Numbered from the stretch's first letter, positions 10,413-21,680 are shown. The stretch is DNA of 64,000 nt from Enterobacillus tribolii (GCF_003363015.1 NZ_QRAP01000002.1:372001-436000); one strand, 5' to 3'. Program-made: numbers and translations. Notes: a model not told the origin generated them from the letters alone.

Positions 10413-13010
10413 GTGCTAAAAGAATATCGTGAGCACGTGGCCGGGCGTGCGGCGGAAGGCGTGGTGCCGAAGCCTATTGATGCCACCCAGATGGCAGCGC
10501 TGGTTGAATTGTTAAAGAATCCGCCGGCAGGCGAAGAAGCATTCTTGCTGGATCTGCTGACAAACCGTGTCCCACCGGGCGTTGATGAGGCTGCTTACGT
10601 TAAAGCTGGTTTCCTCGCTGCCGTTGCGAAAGGCGAAGCCGTTTCTCCTCTCGTTTCTCCGGAAAAAGCCATTGAATTGCTGGGTACCATGCAGGGTGGT
10701 TATAACATCCATCCGCTGATTGATGCCCTGGATGATGCTAAGCTGGCGCCGATTGCCGCGAAAGCCCTGTCCCACACCCTGCTGATGTTTGACAACTTTT
10801 ACGACGTAGAAGAAAAAGCCAAAGCCGGCAATCCGCATGCGAAACAAGTGATGGAATCCTGGGCCAATGCGGACTGGTTCCTGAGCCGTCCCGAACTGGC
10901 GGAAAAGCTGACCGTCACCGTATTCAAAGTCACCGGCGAAACCAACACCGACGATCTCTCCCCGGCGCCGGACGCCTGGTCCCGTCCGGATATCCCACTG
11001 CACGCCCTGGCGATGCTGAAGAGCCCGCGCGACGGCATTGAGCCGGATCAGCCGGGCAACGTTGGCCCGATCAAGCAGATTGACGCACTGGCGCAGAAAG
11101 GCTACCCGCTGGCCTACGTCGGCGATGTGGTGGGCACCGGTTCTTCCCGTAAGTCCGCTACCAACTCGGTGCTGTGGTTTATGGGCGAAGACATTCCCTA
11201 CGTGCCGAACAAGCGCGGCGGCGGCGTGGTATTGGGCGGCAAGATTGCGCCGATCTTCTTTAACACCATGGAAGACGCCGGCGCACTGCCGATCGAAGTT
11301 GACGTATCCAGGCTGAATATGGGCGACGTGATCGACATTTACCCCTACAAGGGGGAAATCCGCAATCACGACACCAATGAGCTGCTGGCGACGTTCGAGC
11401 TGAAAACCGAAGTGCTGCTGGACGAAGTCCGCGCTGGTGGCCGTATTCCGCTGATTATCGGCCGCGGTTTGACCACCAAGGCGCGTGAAGCGCTGAATCT
11501 GCCGCACAGCGAAGCGTTCCGCCACGCCAAGCCGGTCACCGACAGCGGCAAGGGTTACACGCTGGCGCAGAAGATGGTCGGACGCGCCTGCGGCACCAAG
11601 GGCATCCGCCCGGGCCAGTACTGCGAGCCTAAGATGACCTCCGTAGGCTCTCAGGACACCACCGGCCCGATGACCCGCGACGAGCTGAAAGACCTGGCCT
11701 GTCTGGGCTTCTCCGCCGATCTGGTTATGCAGTCCTTCTGCCATACGGCGGCTTATCCGAAGCCGGTTGACGTGACCACGCACCACACGCTGCCGGACTT
11801 CATCATGAACCGCGGCGGCGTTTCCCTGCGTCCGGGCGATGGCATTATTCACTCCTGGCTGAACCGCATGCTGCTGCCGGATACCGTGGGCACCGGCGGC
11901 GATTCGCATACCCGTTTCCCGATCGGCATTTCGTTCCCGGCCGGCTCCGGCCTGGTGGCGTTTGCCGCCGCGACCGGCGTTATGCCGCTGGACATGCCGG
12001 AATCGGTGCTGGTGCGCTTTAAAGGCAAAATGCAGCCGGGCATCACCCTGCGCGACCTGGTTCATGCCATTCCTTACTACGCGATTCAGCAGGGCCTGCT
12101 GACCGTGGAGAAGAAGGGCAAGAAAAATATCTTCTCCGGCCGCATCCTGGAAATTGAAGGTTTGCCGGAGCTGAAGGTAGAGCAGGCGTTTGAGCTGGCG
12201 GATGCTTCCGCCGAGCGTTCCGCCGCCGGTTGTACCATCAAGCTGGATAAAGCGCCGATTACTGAATACCTCCATTCCAACATCGTTCTGCTCAAGTGGA
12301 TGATCGCCGAAGGTTATGGCGACCGCCGTACGCTGGAGCGCCGTATTCAGGGCATGGAGAAGTGGCTGGCCGATCCGCAACTGCTGGAAGCCGATGCCGA
12401 TGCGGAGTATGCCGCAGTTATCGACATCGACCTCAGCCAGATCACGCAGCCGATCCTGTGCGCGCCGAACGATCCGGATGACGCGCGCCTGCTGTCTGAC
12501 GTGGCCGGTGAGAAGATCGATGAAGTGTTCATCGGCTCCTGCATGACCAACATCGGCCACTTCCGCGCGGCGGGTAAACTGCTCGACGGCCATAAAGGCC
12601 AGCTGCCGACCCGCCTGTGGGTAGCGCCGCCGACCAAGATGGACGCTGCACAACTGACCGAAGAAGGCTACTACAGCGTATTCGGCAAGAGCGGCGCGCG
12701 TATCGAGATCCCGGGCTGCTCCCTGTGCATGGGTAACCAGGCGCGGGTAGCCGACGGCGCGACCGTGGTGTCGACCTCGACCCGTAACTTCCCGAACCGC
12801 TTGGGAACCGGCGCGAATGTCTACCTGGCTTCCGCTGAACTGGCGGCCGTTGCGTCGTTGCTGGGACGCCTGCCGAACCCGGAAGAGTATCAGCAATACA
12901 TGGCTCAGGTAGATAAAACGGCGGCGGACACCTACCGCTACCTGAATTTCGACCAGCTGAACGAGTACACCAAGAAAGCTGACGACGTCATCTTCCAGAC
13001 TGCGGTCTGA
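10413..13010 (+). CDS. acnB: Aconitate hydratase B
   Basis: This is the main TCA-cycle aconitase, interconverting citrate and isocitrate with a [4Fe-4S] cluster; the apo form can bind mRNA. The 865 residues equal E. coli AcnB. The N-terminal HEAT-like domain starts [15 protein letters not shown]. The cluster cysteines are visible in GSCMTNIGH and in CSLCMGNQ near the C-terminus. The start is a GTG with GAGGAG six bases upstream. A strong terminator follows, so it is transcribed alone. Confidence 0.97.
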   Translation: MLKEYREHVAGRAAEGVVPKPIDATQMAALVELLKNPPAGEEAFLLDLLTNRVPPGVDEAAYVKAGFLAAVAKGEAVSPLVSPEKAIELLGTMQGGYNIHPLIDALDDAKLAPIAAKALSHTLLMFDNFYDVEEKAKAGNPHAKQVMESWANADWFLSRPELAEKLTVTVFKVTGETNTDDLSPAPDAWSRPDIPLHALAMLKSPRDGIEPDQPGNVGPIKQIDALAQKGYPLAYVGDVVGTGSSRKSATNSVLWFMGEDIPYVPNKRGGGVVLGGKIAPIFFNTMEDAGALPIEVDVSRLNMGDVIDIYPYKGEIRNHDTNELLATFELKTEVLLDEVRAGGRIPLIIGRGLTTKAREALNLPHSEAFRHAKPVTDSGKGYTLAQKMVGRACGTKGIRPGQYCEPKMTSVGSQDTTGPMTRDELKDLACLGFSADLVMQSFCHTAAYPKPVDVTTHHTLPDFIMNRGGVSLRPGDGIIHSWLNRMLLPDTVGTGGDSHTRFPIGISFPAGSGLVAFAAATGVMPLDMPESVLVRFKGKMQPGITLRDLVHAIPYYAIQQGLLTVEKKGKKNIFSGRILEIEGLPELKVEQAFELADASAERSAAGCTIKLDKAPITEYLHSNIVLLKWMIAEGYGDRRTLERRIQGMEKWLADPQLLEADADAEYAAVIDIDLSQITQPILCAPNDPDDARLLSDVAGEKIDEVFIGSCMTNIGHFRAAGKLLDGHKGQLPTRLWVAPPTKMDAAQLTEEGYYSVFGKSGARIEIPGCSLCMGNQARVADGATVVSTSTRNFPNRLGTGANVYLASAELAAVASLLGRLPNPEEYQQYMAQVDKTAADTYRYLNFDQLNEYTKKADDVIFQTAV

Positions 13011-13032
13011 AGCTGATATCATCTGCCGGTTG

Positions 13033-13067
13033 AAACGGGGGAGGCATAAGCCTCCCCCGTTTATTTT
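13033..13067 (+). terminator. Intrinsic terminator after acnB
   Basis: AAACGGGGGAGGC and GCCTCCCCCGTTT form a 13-bp stem with a 4-base loop, followed by a T-rich run. Confidence 0.88.
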
Positions 13068-13152
13068 TGCAGATTGAGAGCGGCGTTGGGGGCGGCATGA
13101 ATCAGAGGGCGTTACACTATAAAAGACGGAATGCGTCGCGGAGGGCTTAAAA

Positions 13153-13518
13153 ATGGATTATGAATTTCGCCATGATGCCGCCGACCGGGTGGTTGCCGTA
13201 TTTTCGATGGGACATGAGGTCATCGGGCATTGGCTGACAGAAGAAGTGAAGGGCGATCTCACCATCATCGACCAGGTAGAGGAAATGGCGGCGCAGCTTA
13301 AGGGCAGCGAGCGCCAGTGGCAGCGGGATGGTCATGAGTACACGCTGTGGATGGATGGTGAAGAAGTGATGGTCCGGGCCAACCAGATTGATTTCAGCGG
13401 TGATGAAATCGAAGAGGGAATGCACTATTACGATGAGGAAAGCCTCTCGCTGTGCGGCGTGGAGGATTTCCTGCAGGCGCTGAAACAGTACCGCCGTTTT
13501 GTGCTGACGGGGGAGTAA
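13153..13518 (+). CDS. yacL: YacL family protein (UPF0231)
   Basis: This 121-residue acidic protein of unknown function matches E. coli YacL in length and in the stretches [37 protein letters not shown] and [15 protein letters not shown]. It directly follows acnB, as in E. coli. GGAGGG precedes the ATG by about seven bases. No domain of known activity is visible. Confidence 0.93.
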   Translation: MDYEFRHDAADRVVAVFSMGHEVIGHWLTEEVKGDLTIIDQVEEMAAQLKGSERQWQRDGHEYTLWMDGEEVMVRANQIDFSGDEIEEGMHYYDEESLSLCGVEDFLQALKQYRRFVLTGE

Positions 13519-13530
13519 GCACGGGCGTGA

Positions 13531-14427
13531 TTACTTCTGTGTCGTTTGCGGCACGTTGCGGCTGGCGCTCCAGCACAGCAGCGAACCGGCAATCACCATG
13601 CCTACGCCGGGCCAGAAGGCGGCGGAGGGCAGGGTGTTCAGCCACAGACTGGCGATCAGCGTCGACAGCAGCGGCGTGAAATAAGAGAGGGCGGCGACCA
13701 GCGTGGCGTTGCCCTTTTTCATGGCGCTGTCCCAGCACAGGTAGGCTAACGCGGTGGACGCTCCCATCAGCAGCAGTTCAAAACCGGCGGTAACGGAGAA
13801 GCGAAATTCTTTCAGCGGCTGAAATAGGAACATCAGCCACAGGGTGGCGGCCGTTGCCAGCAGGAACAGCGGCAACGCGCCGCGCGGGCCGCAGTAGCGG
13901 CGCAACAGGTTGGAGTAAAGCGCCCAGGCGAACGCCGCGGTGAACGCCAGGCCGTAAGCGACCGGATTGCCGGCGAGGTTGGCGGTAAACTCCCGCAGGC
14001 TGAGAATATCGCCGTTGCTGACCACCCATACCACGCCGCAGAACGCCAGCAACACGCCGGGCCACAGCCACCAGCGGACGCGCAGCCCCAGCAGCGGCAG
14101 GGCGAACATCAGCGTCAGGCTGGGCCAGAGATAATTGATCAGCCCCAGTTCCAGCGTTTGCTGGCGGGAGTCGGCCAGGCCGATCGCCAGCGCGAAAGAC
14201 GTCATGTACACCACAAATAACAGGCCGCAGCCGTACAGGTAAACCGGATGCTGACCCTTAATGTGGGGTTTCCCCGCCACCAGCCAGACCAACAGTCCGC
14301 TGATCGTATAAATCGACGCCCCTGCACCGAACGCCCCCAGCGCTTCCGACAGGCTGCGGGTCAGCGCTACGCTCATGCTCCACAGCAGAATGGCGACGAC
14401 GCCCAGCAAGGTGGCGGTTTTGTTCAC
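13531..14427 (-). CDS. yddG: DMT-family aromatic amino acid/drug exporter, YddG type
   Basis: This is a ten-helix inner-membrane exporter of the drug/metabolite transporter superfamily; E. coli YddG exports aromatic amino acids and some dyes. The 298 residues include the YddG-like VAILLWSMSVALTRSLSE opening, the NYLWPSLTLMFALPL repeat motif and a C-terminal EamA half near GSLLCW. The start is a GTG with a GGGAGAG stretch upstream. It converges on yacL with a 12-base gap and is not part of the E. coli locus, so it is an insertion here. Substrate is inferred from family only. Confidence 0.75.
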   Translation of the reverse strand: MNKTATLLGVVAILLWSMSVALTRSLSEALGAFGAGASIYTISGLLVWLVAGKPHIKGQHPVYLYGCGLLFVVYMTSFALAIGLADSRQQTLELGLINYLWPSLTLMFALPLLGLRVRWWLWPGVLLAFCGVVWVVSNGDILSLREFTANLAGNPVAYGLAFTAAFAWALYSNLLRRYCGPRGALPLFLLATAATLWLMFLFQPLKEFRFSVTAGFELLLMGASTALAYLCWDSAMKKGNATLVAALSYFTPLLSTLIASLWLNTLPSAAFWPGVGMVIAGSLLCWSASRNVPQTTQK

Positions 14428-14502
14428 GATGGGGGCTCTCCCTGTCTGTTAGATTACCGCTGACTTTATCATTTTCCCGCGTTGACGGCAGTGTTGTCGC
14501 TG

Positions 14503-14613
14503 TGAAATGATTTCATTCAATCAAAAAGATCTTTTGTAATCATTTAATAACTGAGATCCGGTTCTCTTTCTTAAATTTATGATTGAATATAATCAAATTG
14601 ATTTTATTCAATC
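14503..14613 (+). promoter_or_regulatory. Palindromic operator candidates before the threonate operon
   Basis: A 13-bp palindrome TGAAATGATTTCA lies at 14503-14515. ATTCAATC occurs at 14515-14522 and again at 14606-14613, the latter inverted against GATTGAAT at 14581-14588. These repeats fit binding by the DeoR-type regulator encoded at the end of the operon, but that is inference. Confidence 0.5.
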
Positions 14614-14627
14614 ACTGGACGGACACA

Positions 14628-15581
14628 ATGAATATCAAAAAAGGCATAGAGAGAATTCCGGGCGGCATGATGGTCGTTCCGCTGGTAATCGGCGCCGTCA
14701 TCAACACCTTCTTTCCCCAGGCACTGGAAATCGGCGGTTTTACGACCGCCTTGTTTAAAAACGGCGCGGCTCCCCTGATTGGCGCGTTCCTGCTGTGTAT
14801 GGGGGCAGGGATCAGCGTTCGCGCCGCGCCGCAGGCGCTGTTGCAGGGCGGCACCATCACCCTGACCAAACTGCTGGTAGCGATGGCGTTAGGGCTGGGC
14901 GTAGAGCATCTGTTCGGCGCAGAGGGGATTTTTGGTCTGAGCGGCGTGGCGATCATTGCTGCGATGAGCAACTCCAACGGCGGGCTGTATGCGGCGCTGG
15001 TCGGAGAATTCGGCAACGAGCGTGACGTTGGCGCCATCTCGGTGCTGTCGCTCAACGACGGCCCGTTTTTCACCATGATCGCGCTCGGCGCGGCAGGGAT
15101 GGCGAACATTCCGCTCATGGCGTTGGTCGCCGTGTTAGTGCCGCTGGTGGTAGGGATGAGCCTGGGCAACCTTGATCCGCAGATGCGTGACTTCCTGACC
15201 AAAGGCGGGCCGCTGCTGATTCCTTTCTTCGCTTTCGCCCTTGGGGCGGGTATCAACCTTGAAATGCTGTTACAAGGCGGCGTAGCCGGCGTTCTGCTCG
15301 GCGTACTGACGACCTTTATCGGCGGCATCTTTAATATTCGCGCCGACCGCCTGGTCGGGGGAAGCGGCATCGCCGGTGCCGCCGCCTCCAGCACCGCCGG
15401 GAACGCCGTCGCAACGCCGCTGGCGATCGCTCAGGCGGACCCCGCGCTGGCTGACGTAGCCGCCGCCGCTGCGCCATTGATTGCGGCGTCGGTCATTACC
15501 ACGGCGATTCTTACGCCGCTGCTGACCTCCTGGGTCGCCAAACGGAACAGCACGGCGATGAATAAGGAAGAACGCGCATGA
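14628..15581 (+). CDS. KdgT-family sugar acid permease
   Basis: This 317-residue polytopic membrane protein belongs to the 2-keto-3-deoxygluconate permease family, recognisable from IKKGIERIPGGMMVVPL, the MSNSNGGLYAALVGEFG motif and GAAASSTAGNAVATP. The ATG at 14628 has GGAC/GGA upstream and gives the family N-terminus; an earlier start at 14583 would run through the operator region. It opens an operon with a DUF1537 kinase and a PdxA2 homologue, so its substrate is more likely D-threonate or another C4 sugar acid than ketodeoxygluconate. It overlaps the next gene by four bases (ATGA). Confidence 0.85.
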   Translation: MNIKKGIERIPGGMMVVPLVIGAVINTFFPQALEIGGFTTALFKNGAAPLIGAFLLCMGAGISVRAAPQALLQGGTITLTKLLVAMALGLGVEHLFGAEGIFGLSGVAIIAAMSNSNGGLYAALVGEFGNERDVGAISVLSLNDGPFFTMIALGAAGMANIPLMALVAVLVPLVVGMSLGNLDPQMRDFLTKGGPLLIPFFAFALGAGINLEMLLQGGVAGVLLGVLTTFIGGIFNIRADRLVGGSGIAGAAASSTAGNAVATPLAIAQADPALADVAAAAAPLIAASVITTAILTPLLTSWVAKRNSTAMNKEERA

Positions 15582-16840
15582 AAATGATCGTTATTGCGGA
15601 TGATTTCACCGGCGCCAATGACACCGGTGTGCAGTTGGCGAAGAAAGGGGCGCGCACCGAAGTGATGCTCAGCGCCGCGCAAAAACCTTCGCGCCGGGCG
15701 GATGTGCTGGTCGTTAACACCGAAAGCCGCGCGCTGCCGGCGGAACAGGCGGCGCAGGCCGTACGGCAGGTGCTGGAGCCGTATTGCCGCGACGCGGAGA
15801 ACATGCCGCTGATTTACAAGAAGATTGACTCCACCCTGCGCGGCAACGTCGGCGCGGAGGTTGAGGCGGCGATGACGGCATGCGGAGCGCGGCTGGCAAT
15901 TGTCGCCGCGGCGATCCCCGCGGCCGGGCGCATTACACGGGCGGGGGAGTGCCTGGTGAACGGCGTTCCCCTGCTGGAAACCGAATTTGCCAGCGATCCC
16001 AAAACGCCGATAGTTTCTTCACGCATCAGCACGCTGCTGGAGCGACAGACATCTCTGCCTGTGCACGAGATTGCGCTGGAAAGCGTGCGTGACGGAACCC
16101 TGGGCGCCCGGCTTGCGGCATGCGCCGCCGGCGGGCTCGCCATGGTGGTGCTGGACGCGGAGAACGACAACGATCTGGCGCTGATTGCGGTTGCGGCGGA
16201 CGTCCTCAGCGAACCGTTCCTGTGGGTTGGCGCGGCAGGCCTGGCGAATGCGCTGCCGGCGAAGCATTACCTGCGTAGCGGAGCGGCATTGCCGGTGCTG
16301 GTGGTGGCGGGTTCGATGAGCGAGGCGACCCGGCGCCAGGTGGCCTTCGTGCTGCGTGAAAAGCTGGCCGACGTCGTGGATATCGACGCGGACGAGCTGC
16401 TGACGGGGAACGGTGAGCGCATCGTGCGCGAGGCGAGTGAAATCCTGAACCGCGGACGGCATTGCATTCTGCGCACCAGCCGCAGCGAGGAAGATCGTCA
16501 TGTCATCGACGATCTGTGCGCCAGCCACGGCATGAGCCGGCAGGCGCTGGGAGAGACGCTGAGTGGTCGCCTGGGGGAAATTACCCTGCGCATTACCGGA
16601 TGCAGCAATATCGGCGGCCTGTTCCTTACCGGCGGCGATATCGCCATTGCGGTGGCTAACGCCCTTGGCGCGGAAGGGTACCGGATACTGAGCGAGGTGG
16701 CGCCCTGTATCCCTTGCGGCACGCTGGTGAACAGCGAGGTAGATGATTTACCCGTGATCACGAAAGCGGGCGGCTTCGGCGGCGAAACTACGCTGCGCGA
16801 TGCGCTTTACTTTATTGAGGAGATGTACAGTGAGCACTAA
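15578..16840 (+). CDS. dtnK: Four-carbon acid sugar kinase, D-threonate kinase type
   Basis: This 420-residue protein is of the DUF1537 kinase family that phosphorylates C4 sugar acids; with a PdxA2 partner the known members act on D-threonate. The N-terminal substrate domain opens IVIADDFTGANDTG and has KKIDSTLRGNVG. The C-terminal nucleotide domain has LTGGDIAIAVANALG and the GGFGGETTL motif. It overlaps the permease gene by four bases and the next gene by eleven, so translation is probably coupled. D-erythronate or a related acid is possible; substrate is inferred from context. Confidence 0.85.
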   Translation: MKMIVIADDFTGANDTGVQLAKKGARTEVMLSAAQKPSRRADVLVVNTESRALPAEQAAQAVRQVLEPYCRDAENMPLIYKKIDSTLRGNVGAEVEAAMTACGARLAIVAAAIPAAGRITRAGECLVNGVPLLETEFASDPKTPIVSSRISTLLERQTSLPVHEIALESVRDGTLGARLAACAAGGLAMVVLDAENDNDLALIAVAADVLSEPFLWVGAAGLANALPAKHYLRSGAALPVLVVAGSMSEATRRQVAFVLREKLADVVDIDADELLTGNGERIVREASEILNRGRHCILRTSRSEEDRHVIDDLCASHGMSRQALGETLSGRLGEITLRITGCSNIGGLFLTGGDIAIAVANALGAEGYRILSEVAPCIPCGTLVNSEVDDLPVITKAGGFGGETTLRDALYFIEEMYSEH

Positions 16841-17813
16841 GACAATTGCGGTAACAATGGGAGATCCGGCGGGCATCGGGCCGGAAATTATCGTGAAGTC
16901 CCTGACGCAGGGGGCGTTGAATGGCGTGCCGGCGGTGGTGATCGGCTGCCTGCAAACCCTGCGGCGCCAGCAACAGATGGGCATCGTACCGGCTGCGGAG
17001 CTGCGCGTGATTGAACGCGTCGCCGATGCCCGCTTCGCGCCGGGCGTTATCAACGTACTTGACGAGCCGCTGGCCGATCCTGACGCGCTGACACCGGGGA
17101 AAGTGCAGGCGCCGGCCGGCGATCTCGCCTACCGTTGCGTAAAACGGGCGGCAATGCTGGCGCTGGCGGGCGAGGTTCATGCCATCGCCACCGCTCCGCT
17201 GAACAAAGAGGCGCTGCATAAGGCGGGGCATATGTACCCCGGTCATACCGAGCTGCTGGCGAAGCTGACTGACAGCCAGGATTACGCCATGGTGCTGTAC
17301 ACCGATCGGCTGAAGGTTATTCACGTTTCAACCCATATTGCCCTGCGTAAATTTCTCGACACCCTGAACCAGCCGAGGGTGGAGACGGTGATCCGCATCG
17401 CCGACGACTTTCTGCGCCGGGTGGGGTATGACAATCCGCGCATCGCGGTGGCCGGGGTAAACCCGCATGCCGGGGAAAGCGGATTATTCGGCGACGAGGA
17501 AATCCGCATCGTCGCACCGGCGGTGGAGGCGATGAAGGCGCAGGGTCTTGACGTTTACGGGCCGTGCCCGCCTGACACTGTATTTTTACAGGCGCATGAA
17601 GGCATGTATGACATGGTGGTGGCGATGTACCACGATCAGGGGCACATTCCGCTCAAGCTGCTGGGCTTCTACGATGGCGTAAACATCACCGCCGGTCTGC
17701 CTTTCATCCGCACCTCGGCGGATCACGGCACGGCCTTTGATATTGCCTGGACGGGAAAAGCGAAATCTGAGAGCATGGCTGTCTCGATCCAATTGGCGAT
17801 GCAACTGGCGTAA
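16830..17813 (+). CDS. pdxA2: D-threonate 4-phosphate dehydrogenase PdxA2
   Basis: This PdxA-like metal-dependent dehydrogenase should oxidise and decarboxylate 4-phospho-threonate to dihydroxyacetone phosphate. The 327-residue length matches the PdxA2 group. It has [12 protein letters not shown] at the N-terminus, [11 protein letters not shown] with a metal/substrate His, [13 protein letters not shown] and [11 protein letters not shown]. The start is the GTG at 16830 with GAGGAG seven bases upstream inside dtnK; an in-frame start at 16800 would not align with the family. It is distinct from the vitamin B6 gene pdxA, which is not expected here. Confidence 0.87.
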   Translation: MSTKTIAVTMGDPAGIGPEIIVKSLTQGALNGVPAVVIGCLQTLRRQQQMGIVPAAELRVIERVADARFAPGVINVLDEPLADPDALTPGKVQAPAGDLAYRCVKRAAMLALAGEVHAIATAPLNKEALHKAGHMYPGHTELLAKLTDSQDYAMVLYTDRLKVIHVSTHIALRKFLDTLNQPRVETVIRIADDFLRRVGYDNPRIAVAGVNPHAGESGLFGDEEIRIVAPAVEAMKAQGLDVYGPCPPDTVFLQAHEGMYDMVVAMYHDQGHIPLKLLGFYDGVNITAGLPFIRTSADHGTAFDIAWTGKAKSESMAVSIQLAMQLA

Positions 17814-17823
17814 CAGCATAACA

Positions 17824-18588
17824 ATGAAGGGAAAAAGTCGTCTTGACCAGATTATGGATTACCTGAAGAACCATAGTCTGGCTACCGTAGAGCAACTGGT
17901 TGAGGCGGTTGACGCCTCACCGGCGACCATCCGCCGCGACCTGATCAAGCTGGATGAACAGGGCGTGATCCAACGCAGCCACGGCGGCGTGGCGCTGCGG
18001 CGCTTTATCCCTTCCCAACCAACCACGACTGAAAAGCAGCAACGCAACCGCGCCGAAAAACAGGCGATTGCCCGCCAGGCGGCGCAACTGGTGCGCCCCG
18101 GCGACGCGGTGGTGCTGGACGCAGGAACGACGACGCTGGAACTGGCGCGCTGCCTGACGCATTTACCGCTGCGGGTGATTACCGTGGATCTGCATATCGC
18201 GTTGTTTCTTTCTGAGTTTAAGCAAATAGAAGTGACGATTGTGGGCGGGCGGATTGATGACAGCAGCCAGTCTTGCATTGGCGAACACGGGCGCCGGCTG
18301 CTGCGGGGAATTTACCCGGATATCGCTTTTTTGAGCTGTAACTCGTGGAGTTTGGAGCACGGGGTGACGACGCCGACGGAGGAGAAGGCGGGGCTGAAGC
18401 AGGATATTATTGCGAATGCGCAGCGGAAGGTGTTGCTGGCGGACAGCAGTAAGTATCAGGCGTTTTCGTTGTTTTGTATTACGCCGCTGGAGGCTTTCAC
18501 TGATGTGGTCAGTGATGTGGGGCTGCCGGGGGACGTGCAGGGGGTGCTGCGGCAGCAGGGGTTTAGGGTGGAGTTGGTGCAGGTTTAA
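17824..18588 (+). CDS. DeoR-family transcriptional regulator of the threonate operon
   Basis: This 254-residue repressor-type protein has a DeoR N-terminal helix-turn-helix ([20 protein letters not shown] ... [16 protein letters not shown]) and a C-terminal sugar-phosphate-binding domain with [10 protein letters not shown] and LADSSK. It is ten bases after pdxA2 and probably controls the operon in response to a phosphorylated intermediate. The last 250 bases are unusually rich in G on the coding strand compared with the rest of the gene. GAAGGGAAAAAG just after the ATG is not a ribosome site; the likely one is weak. Confidence 0.85.
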   Translation: MKGKSRLDQIMDYLKNHSLATVEQLVEAVDASPATIRRDLIKLDEQGVIQRSHGGVALRRFIPSQPTTTEKQQRNRAEKQAIARQAAQLVRPGDAVVLDAGTTTLELARCLTHLPLRVITVDLHIALFLSEFKQIEVTIVGGRIDDSSQSCIGEHGRRLLRGIYPDIAFLSCNSWSLEHGVTTPTEEKAGLKQDIIANAQRKVLLADSSKYQAFSLFCITPLEAFTDVVSDVGLPGDVQGVLRQQGFRVELVQV

Positions 18589-18611
18589 AAGATTAATGTG
18601 TGTGGGGGAGT

Positions 18612-18895
18612 GGTGTGGGTTCCGTACGCGATAGGCTCCGGGTTCTCATGTGGCTCCTCTGCGGCGTCCGGGCAAAGGGCGGGTTGGCGCCCGCCCTCTG
18701 CACTCCCGCGCCTTAGGTGCAGGCCGCCTTCCCCGCCCGCTACGCGGGTCCCTTCCTCGCTCTTTTGGGCCTAAGGCACCGGCTGCGGAAGGGCATCCTG
18801 CCCATCCTCGCCTCGCCCGGCTTCCATGCCGGGCGTGCCGACCCAAAAAGCTCGTCAGCGGGTCAGGAAGCCTGTGGCTTATTTATTGTTTTTGG
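18612..18895 (+). repeat. Dispersed repeat element, copy 1
   Basis: About 285 bases that recur in inverted orientation at 19013-19302. Shared blocks, in order, include GGTTCCGTACGC, GGCTCCTCTGCGG, CTGCACTCCCGCGCCTTAGG, GCGGAAGGGCATCCTGCCCA and ATCCTCGCCTC, then a T-rich end. Short palindromes inside it can form hairpins. It begins 24 bases after the deoR stop. No transposase or credible coding frame is present; it looks like a non-autonomous repeat. Its boundaries are approximate. Confidence 0.75.
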
Positions 18896-19012
18896 GGAGA
18901 GTGTTTCAGAGGCTTTCCATTAATTATTAAAAACTGATTCTGTGTTCATTATTGCTTTTGGCAAAGTGCTTCCGAAGTCAAATTGAATATATCAAAAGCT
19001 CATTTCTTTTTT

Positions 19013-19302
19013 CTTTAAACAAACAATACAAAAGCCTTTGGCCTCAGCCGCCGCTGAGGGAGTACATCGGGCCAGCACGAACCGCATGGATGCGGTGAGA
19101 GGCGAGGATGGGCAGGATGCCCTTCCGCAGTCGGTGCTGTGAGGCCCGATGTGCGACTGAAGGGACCGGCGAAGCCGGCGGCGGATGCCGGCCCGCACCT
19201 AAGGCGCGGGAGTGCAGAGGGTGGCCGCCCGCCACCCTTTGCCCGGACGCCCGCAGAGGAGCCGCATTGAGCTCCGGAGCCTCCGGCGTACGGAACCTCA
19301 CC
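19013..19302 (-). repeat. Dispersed repeat element, copy 2 (inverted)
   Basis: The reverse complement aligns end to end with copy 1 with several indels. The element stops nine bases from the speD stop codon, so the two copies face each other between two convergent genes and are separated by about 117 AT-rich bases. They could pair in RNA or serve as 3' ends of both transcripts; no clear T-run terminator was identified. Confidence 0.75.
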
Positions 19303-19310
19303 GCGCCACC

Positions 19311-20105
19311 TCACACCGCCGGAATATTCCTCCCATAATAAATCTCATGCATCTCCCGCCACAGCAAATCCGTTATCCTCTCCCGTTCACGCGCCTCCAA
19401 CTCCTCCGGACTCGCATTAAACAAATAATGTTTAAGATCAAACTCTTTCAACATCATCTTGGTATGAAAAATATTCTCCTGATACACATTCACATCCACC
19501 ATGTGGTACAGCGCTTTCATATCATCGGACATAAAGTTTTGAATCGAGTTAATTTCATGATCGATGTAATGCTTCACGCCGTTAACGTCACGGGTAAATC
19601 CACGTACGCGGTAGTCCAGCGTGACGATGTCGGATTCTAACTGGTGAATCAGGTAGTTCAGCGCTTTCAGCGGTGAAATGACGCCGCAGGTGGACACCTC
19701 AATGTCTGCGCGGAACGTGCATAATCCGTCCTGCGGGTGGCTTTCCGGGTAGGTATGAACGCAGATATGGCTCTTGTCGAGATGGGCGACCACGCTGTCG
19801 GGCAGCGGTCCGGGTCTTTCCGATTGGTCCACGCTGCCGGGATCCATCGGTTCTTCGCAGACCAGAATGGTGACGCTGGCGCCCTGCGGATCGTAGTCCT
19901 GGCGGGCGATGTTGAGGATGTTGGCGCCGATAATGGAGCAGGTTTCGCTGAGGATTTCTGTCAGGCGATTGGCGTTGTACTGTTCATCAATGTAGGCGAT
20001 GTAGCCGTCCCGGTCATCCGGGGTCTTGGCGTAACAGATGTCGTAAATACAAAAACTCAGGCTTTTGGTCAGGTTGTTGAAGCCGTGCAGTTTAAGCTTG
20101 TGCAA
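19311..20105 (-). CDS. speD: S-adenosylmethionine decarboxylase proenzyme
   Basis: This enzyme provides decarboxylated S-adenosylmethionine for spermidine synthesis. The 264 residues match E. coli SpeD. The chain cleaves itself at the Ser of [17 protein letters not shown] to make the pyruvoyl cofactor. Translation starts at a TTG preceded by AAGGAGGTGG, nearly the full complement of the 16S rRNA tail. That compensates for the weak start codon and fixes the start at [11 protein letters not shown]. It lies 45 bases downstream of speE in the speED operon. Confidence 0.96.
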   Translation of the reverse strand: MHKLKLHGFNNLTKSLSFCIYDICYAKTPDDRDGYIAYIDEQYNANRLTEILSETCSIIGANILNIARQDYDPQGASVTILVCEEPMDPGSVDQSERPGPLPDSVVAHLDKSHICVHTYPESHPQDGLCTFRADIEVSTCGVISPLKALNYLIHQLESDIVTLDYRVRGFTRDVNGVKHYIDHEINSIQNFMSDDMKALYHMVDVNVYQENIFHTKMMLKEFDLKHYLFNASPEELEARERERITDLLWREMHEIYYGRNIPAV

Positions 20106-20150
20106 TTTGGGCCACCTCCTTGATGGACGGGTTTACGGGGCAATGTAAAG

Positions 20151-21008
<858 letters not shown>

Positions 21009-21126
21009 GGTTTTATCCTTCCGTTAACAGCCATAGAAAATTGGCGCAACATGATAGCCTGATTCCGCCGCGCGTTGCACGGCGAAACTGCCATGGAAAA
21101 GGAAAAACGGGATCGGGAAGGGAAAA

Positions 21127-21474
21127 TTAGTTGGCGTAAGCCAGCAAACCCAGAGAATCACGGGCCAAATATTTGCATTTGGCGGAAGTCGGGATGTTGA
21201 TGCCGCTCAGATCGCGGTAGCTGTCTTCGCCCAGCGCCTTCATTTTCTGCGCATTGTAGTTGGAGAGATCCCAGCCGTTACGGTTGGCGAAGAACACGAT
21301 GGCTTTTTTAATCTGCGCATTGGGCAGATCGTGATAACCGCAGTCGTTTTTCAGGAACACAAAAATCGCCGTCAGATCGGCCAGATCTTCAGACTGCATT
21401 TCATCAATGGCCTGGCTGGCGGATGAGAATCCCAGCATGCTCATCAACAGCAGTATCAGCGAACATTTCTTCAT
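21127..21474 (-). CDS. yacC: YacC family exported protein
   Basis: This 115-residue protein has a Sec signal peptide (MKKCSLILLLMSMLGFSSASQA, cleavage expected near residue 22) and a mature domain with ADLTAIFVFLKNDCGYHDLPN and GEDSYRDLSGINIP. It closely resembles E. coli YacC, which is compared with pilotins of secretion systems. Two mature cysteines may form a disulfide. It lies between speE and cueO as in E. coli. Confidence 0.9.
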   Translation of the reverse strand: MKKCSLILLLMSMLGFSSASQAIDEMQSEDLADLTAIFVFLKNDCGYHDLPNAQIKKAIVFFANRNGWDLSNYNAQKMKALGEDSYRDLSGINIPTSAKCKYLARDSLGLLAYAN

Positions 21475-21593
21475 AAAAACTAACTACAGAATTATTAAAC
21501 GTAGCGGTGACGGTATCACACTCCGGGTGATGGCTACAGCGTTTCTTGTTAATACACTGCATCATTATTTACGCGCTTTCGATAAATAACGCC

Positions 21594-21624
21594 TTGACCT
21601 TCCCCTTAGTGGAGGGTCTACGCT
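21594..21624 (+). promoter_or_regulatory. CueR-type copper-responsive promoter of cueO
   Basis: A -35 TTGACC (21594-21599) and a -10 TACGCT (21619-21624) are 19 bases apart, the long spacer typical of MerR-family activation. The dyad ACCTTCC...GGAGGGT (21597-21617) matches the CueR site of E. coli copA and cueO. It is 57 bases upstream of cueO. Confidence 0.88.
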
Positions 21625-21680
21625 GATTAACCAAGAGAAAACTATCGAAAACCGCTGTCTAATAATTAGGGAGTTTAAAG

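Noticed and set aside
18650-18937. Open frames inside the first dispersed repeat
   Set aside because: Translations consist of Pro/Arg/Gly-rich strings that also appear in the second copy with indels breaking the frame, so the repeat is not coding.
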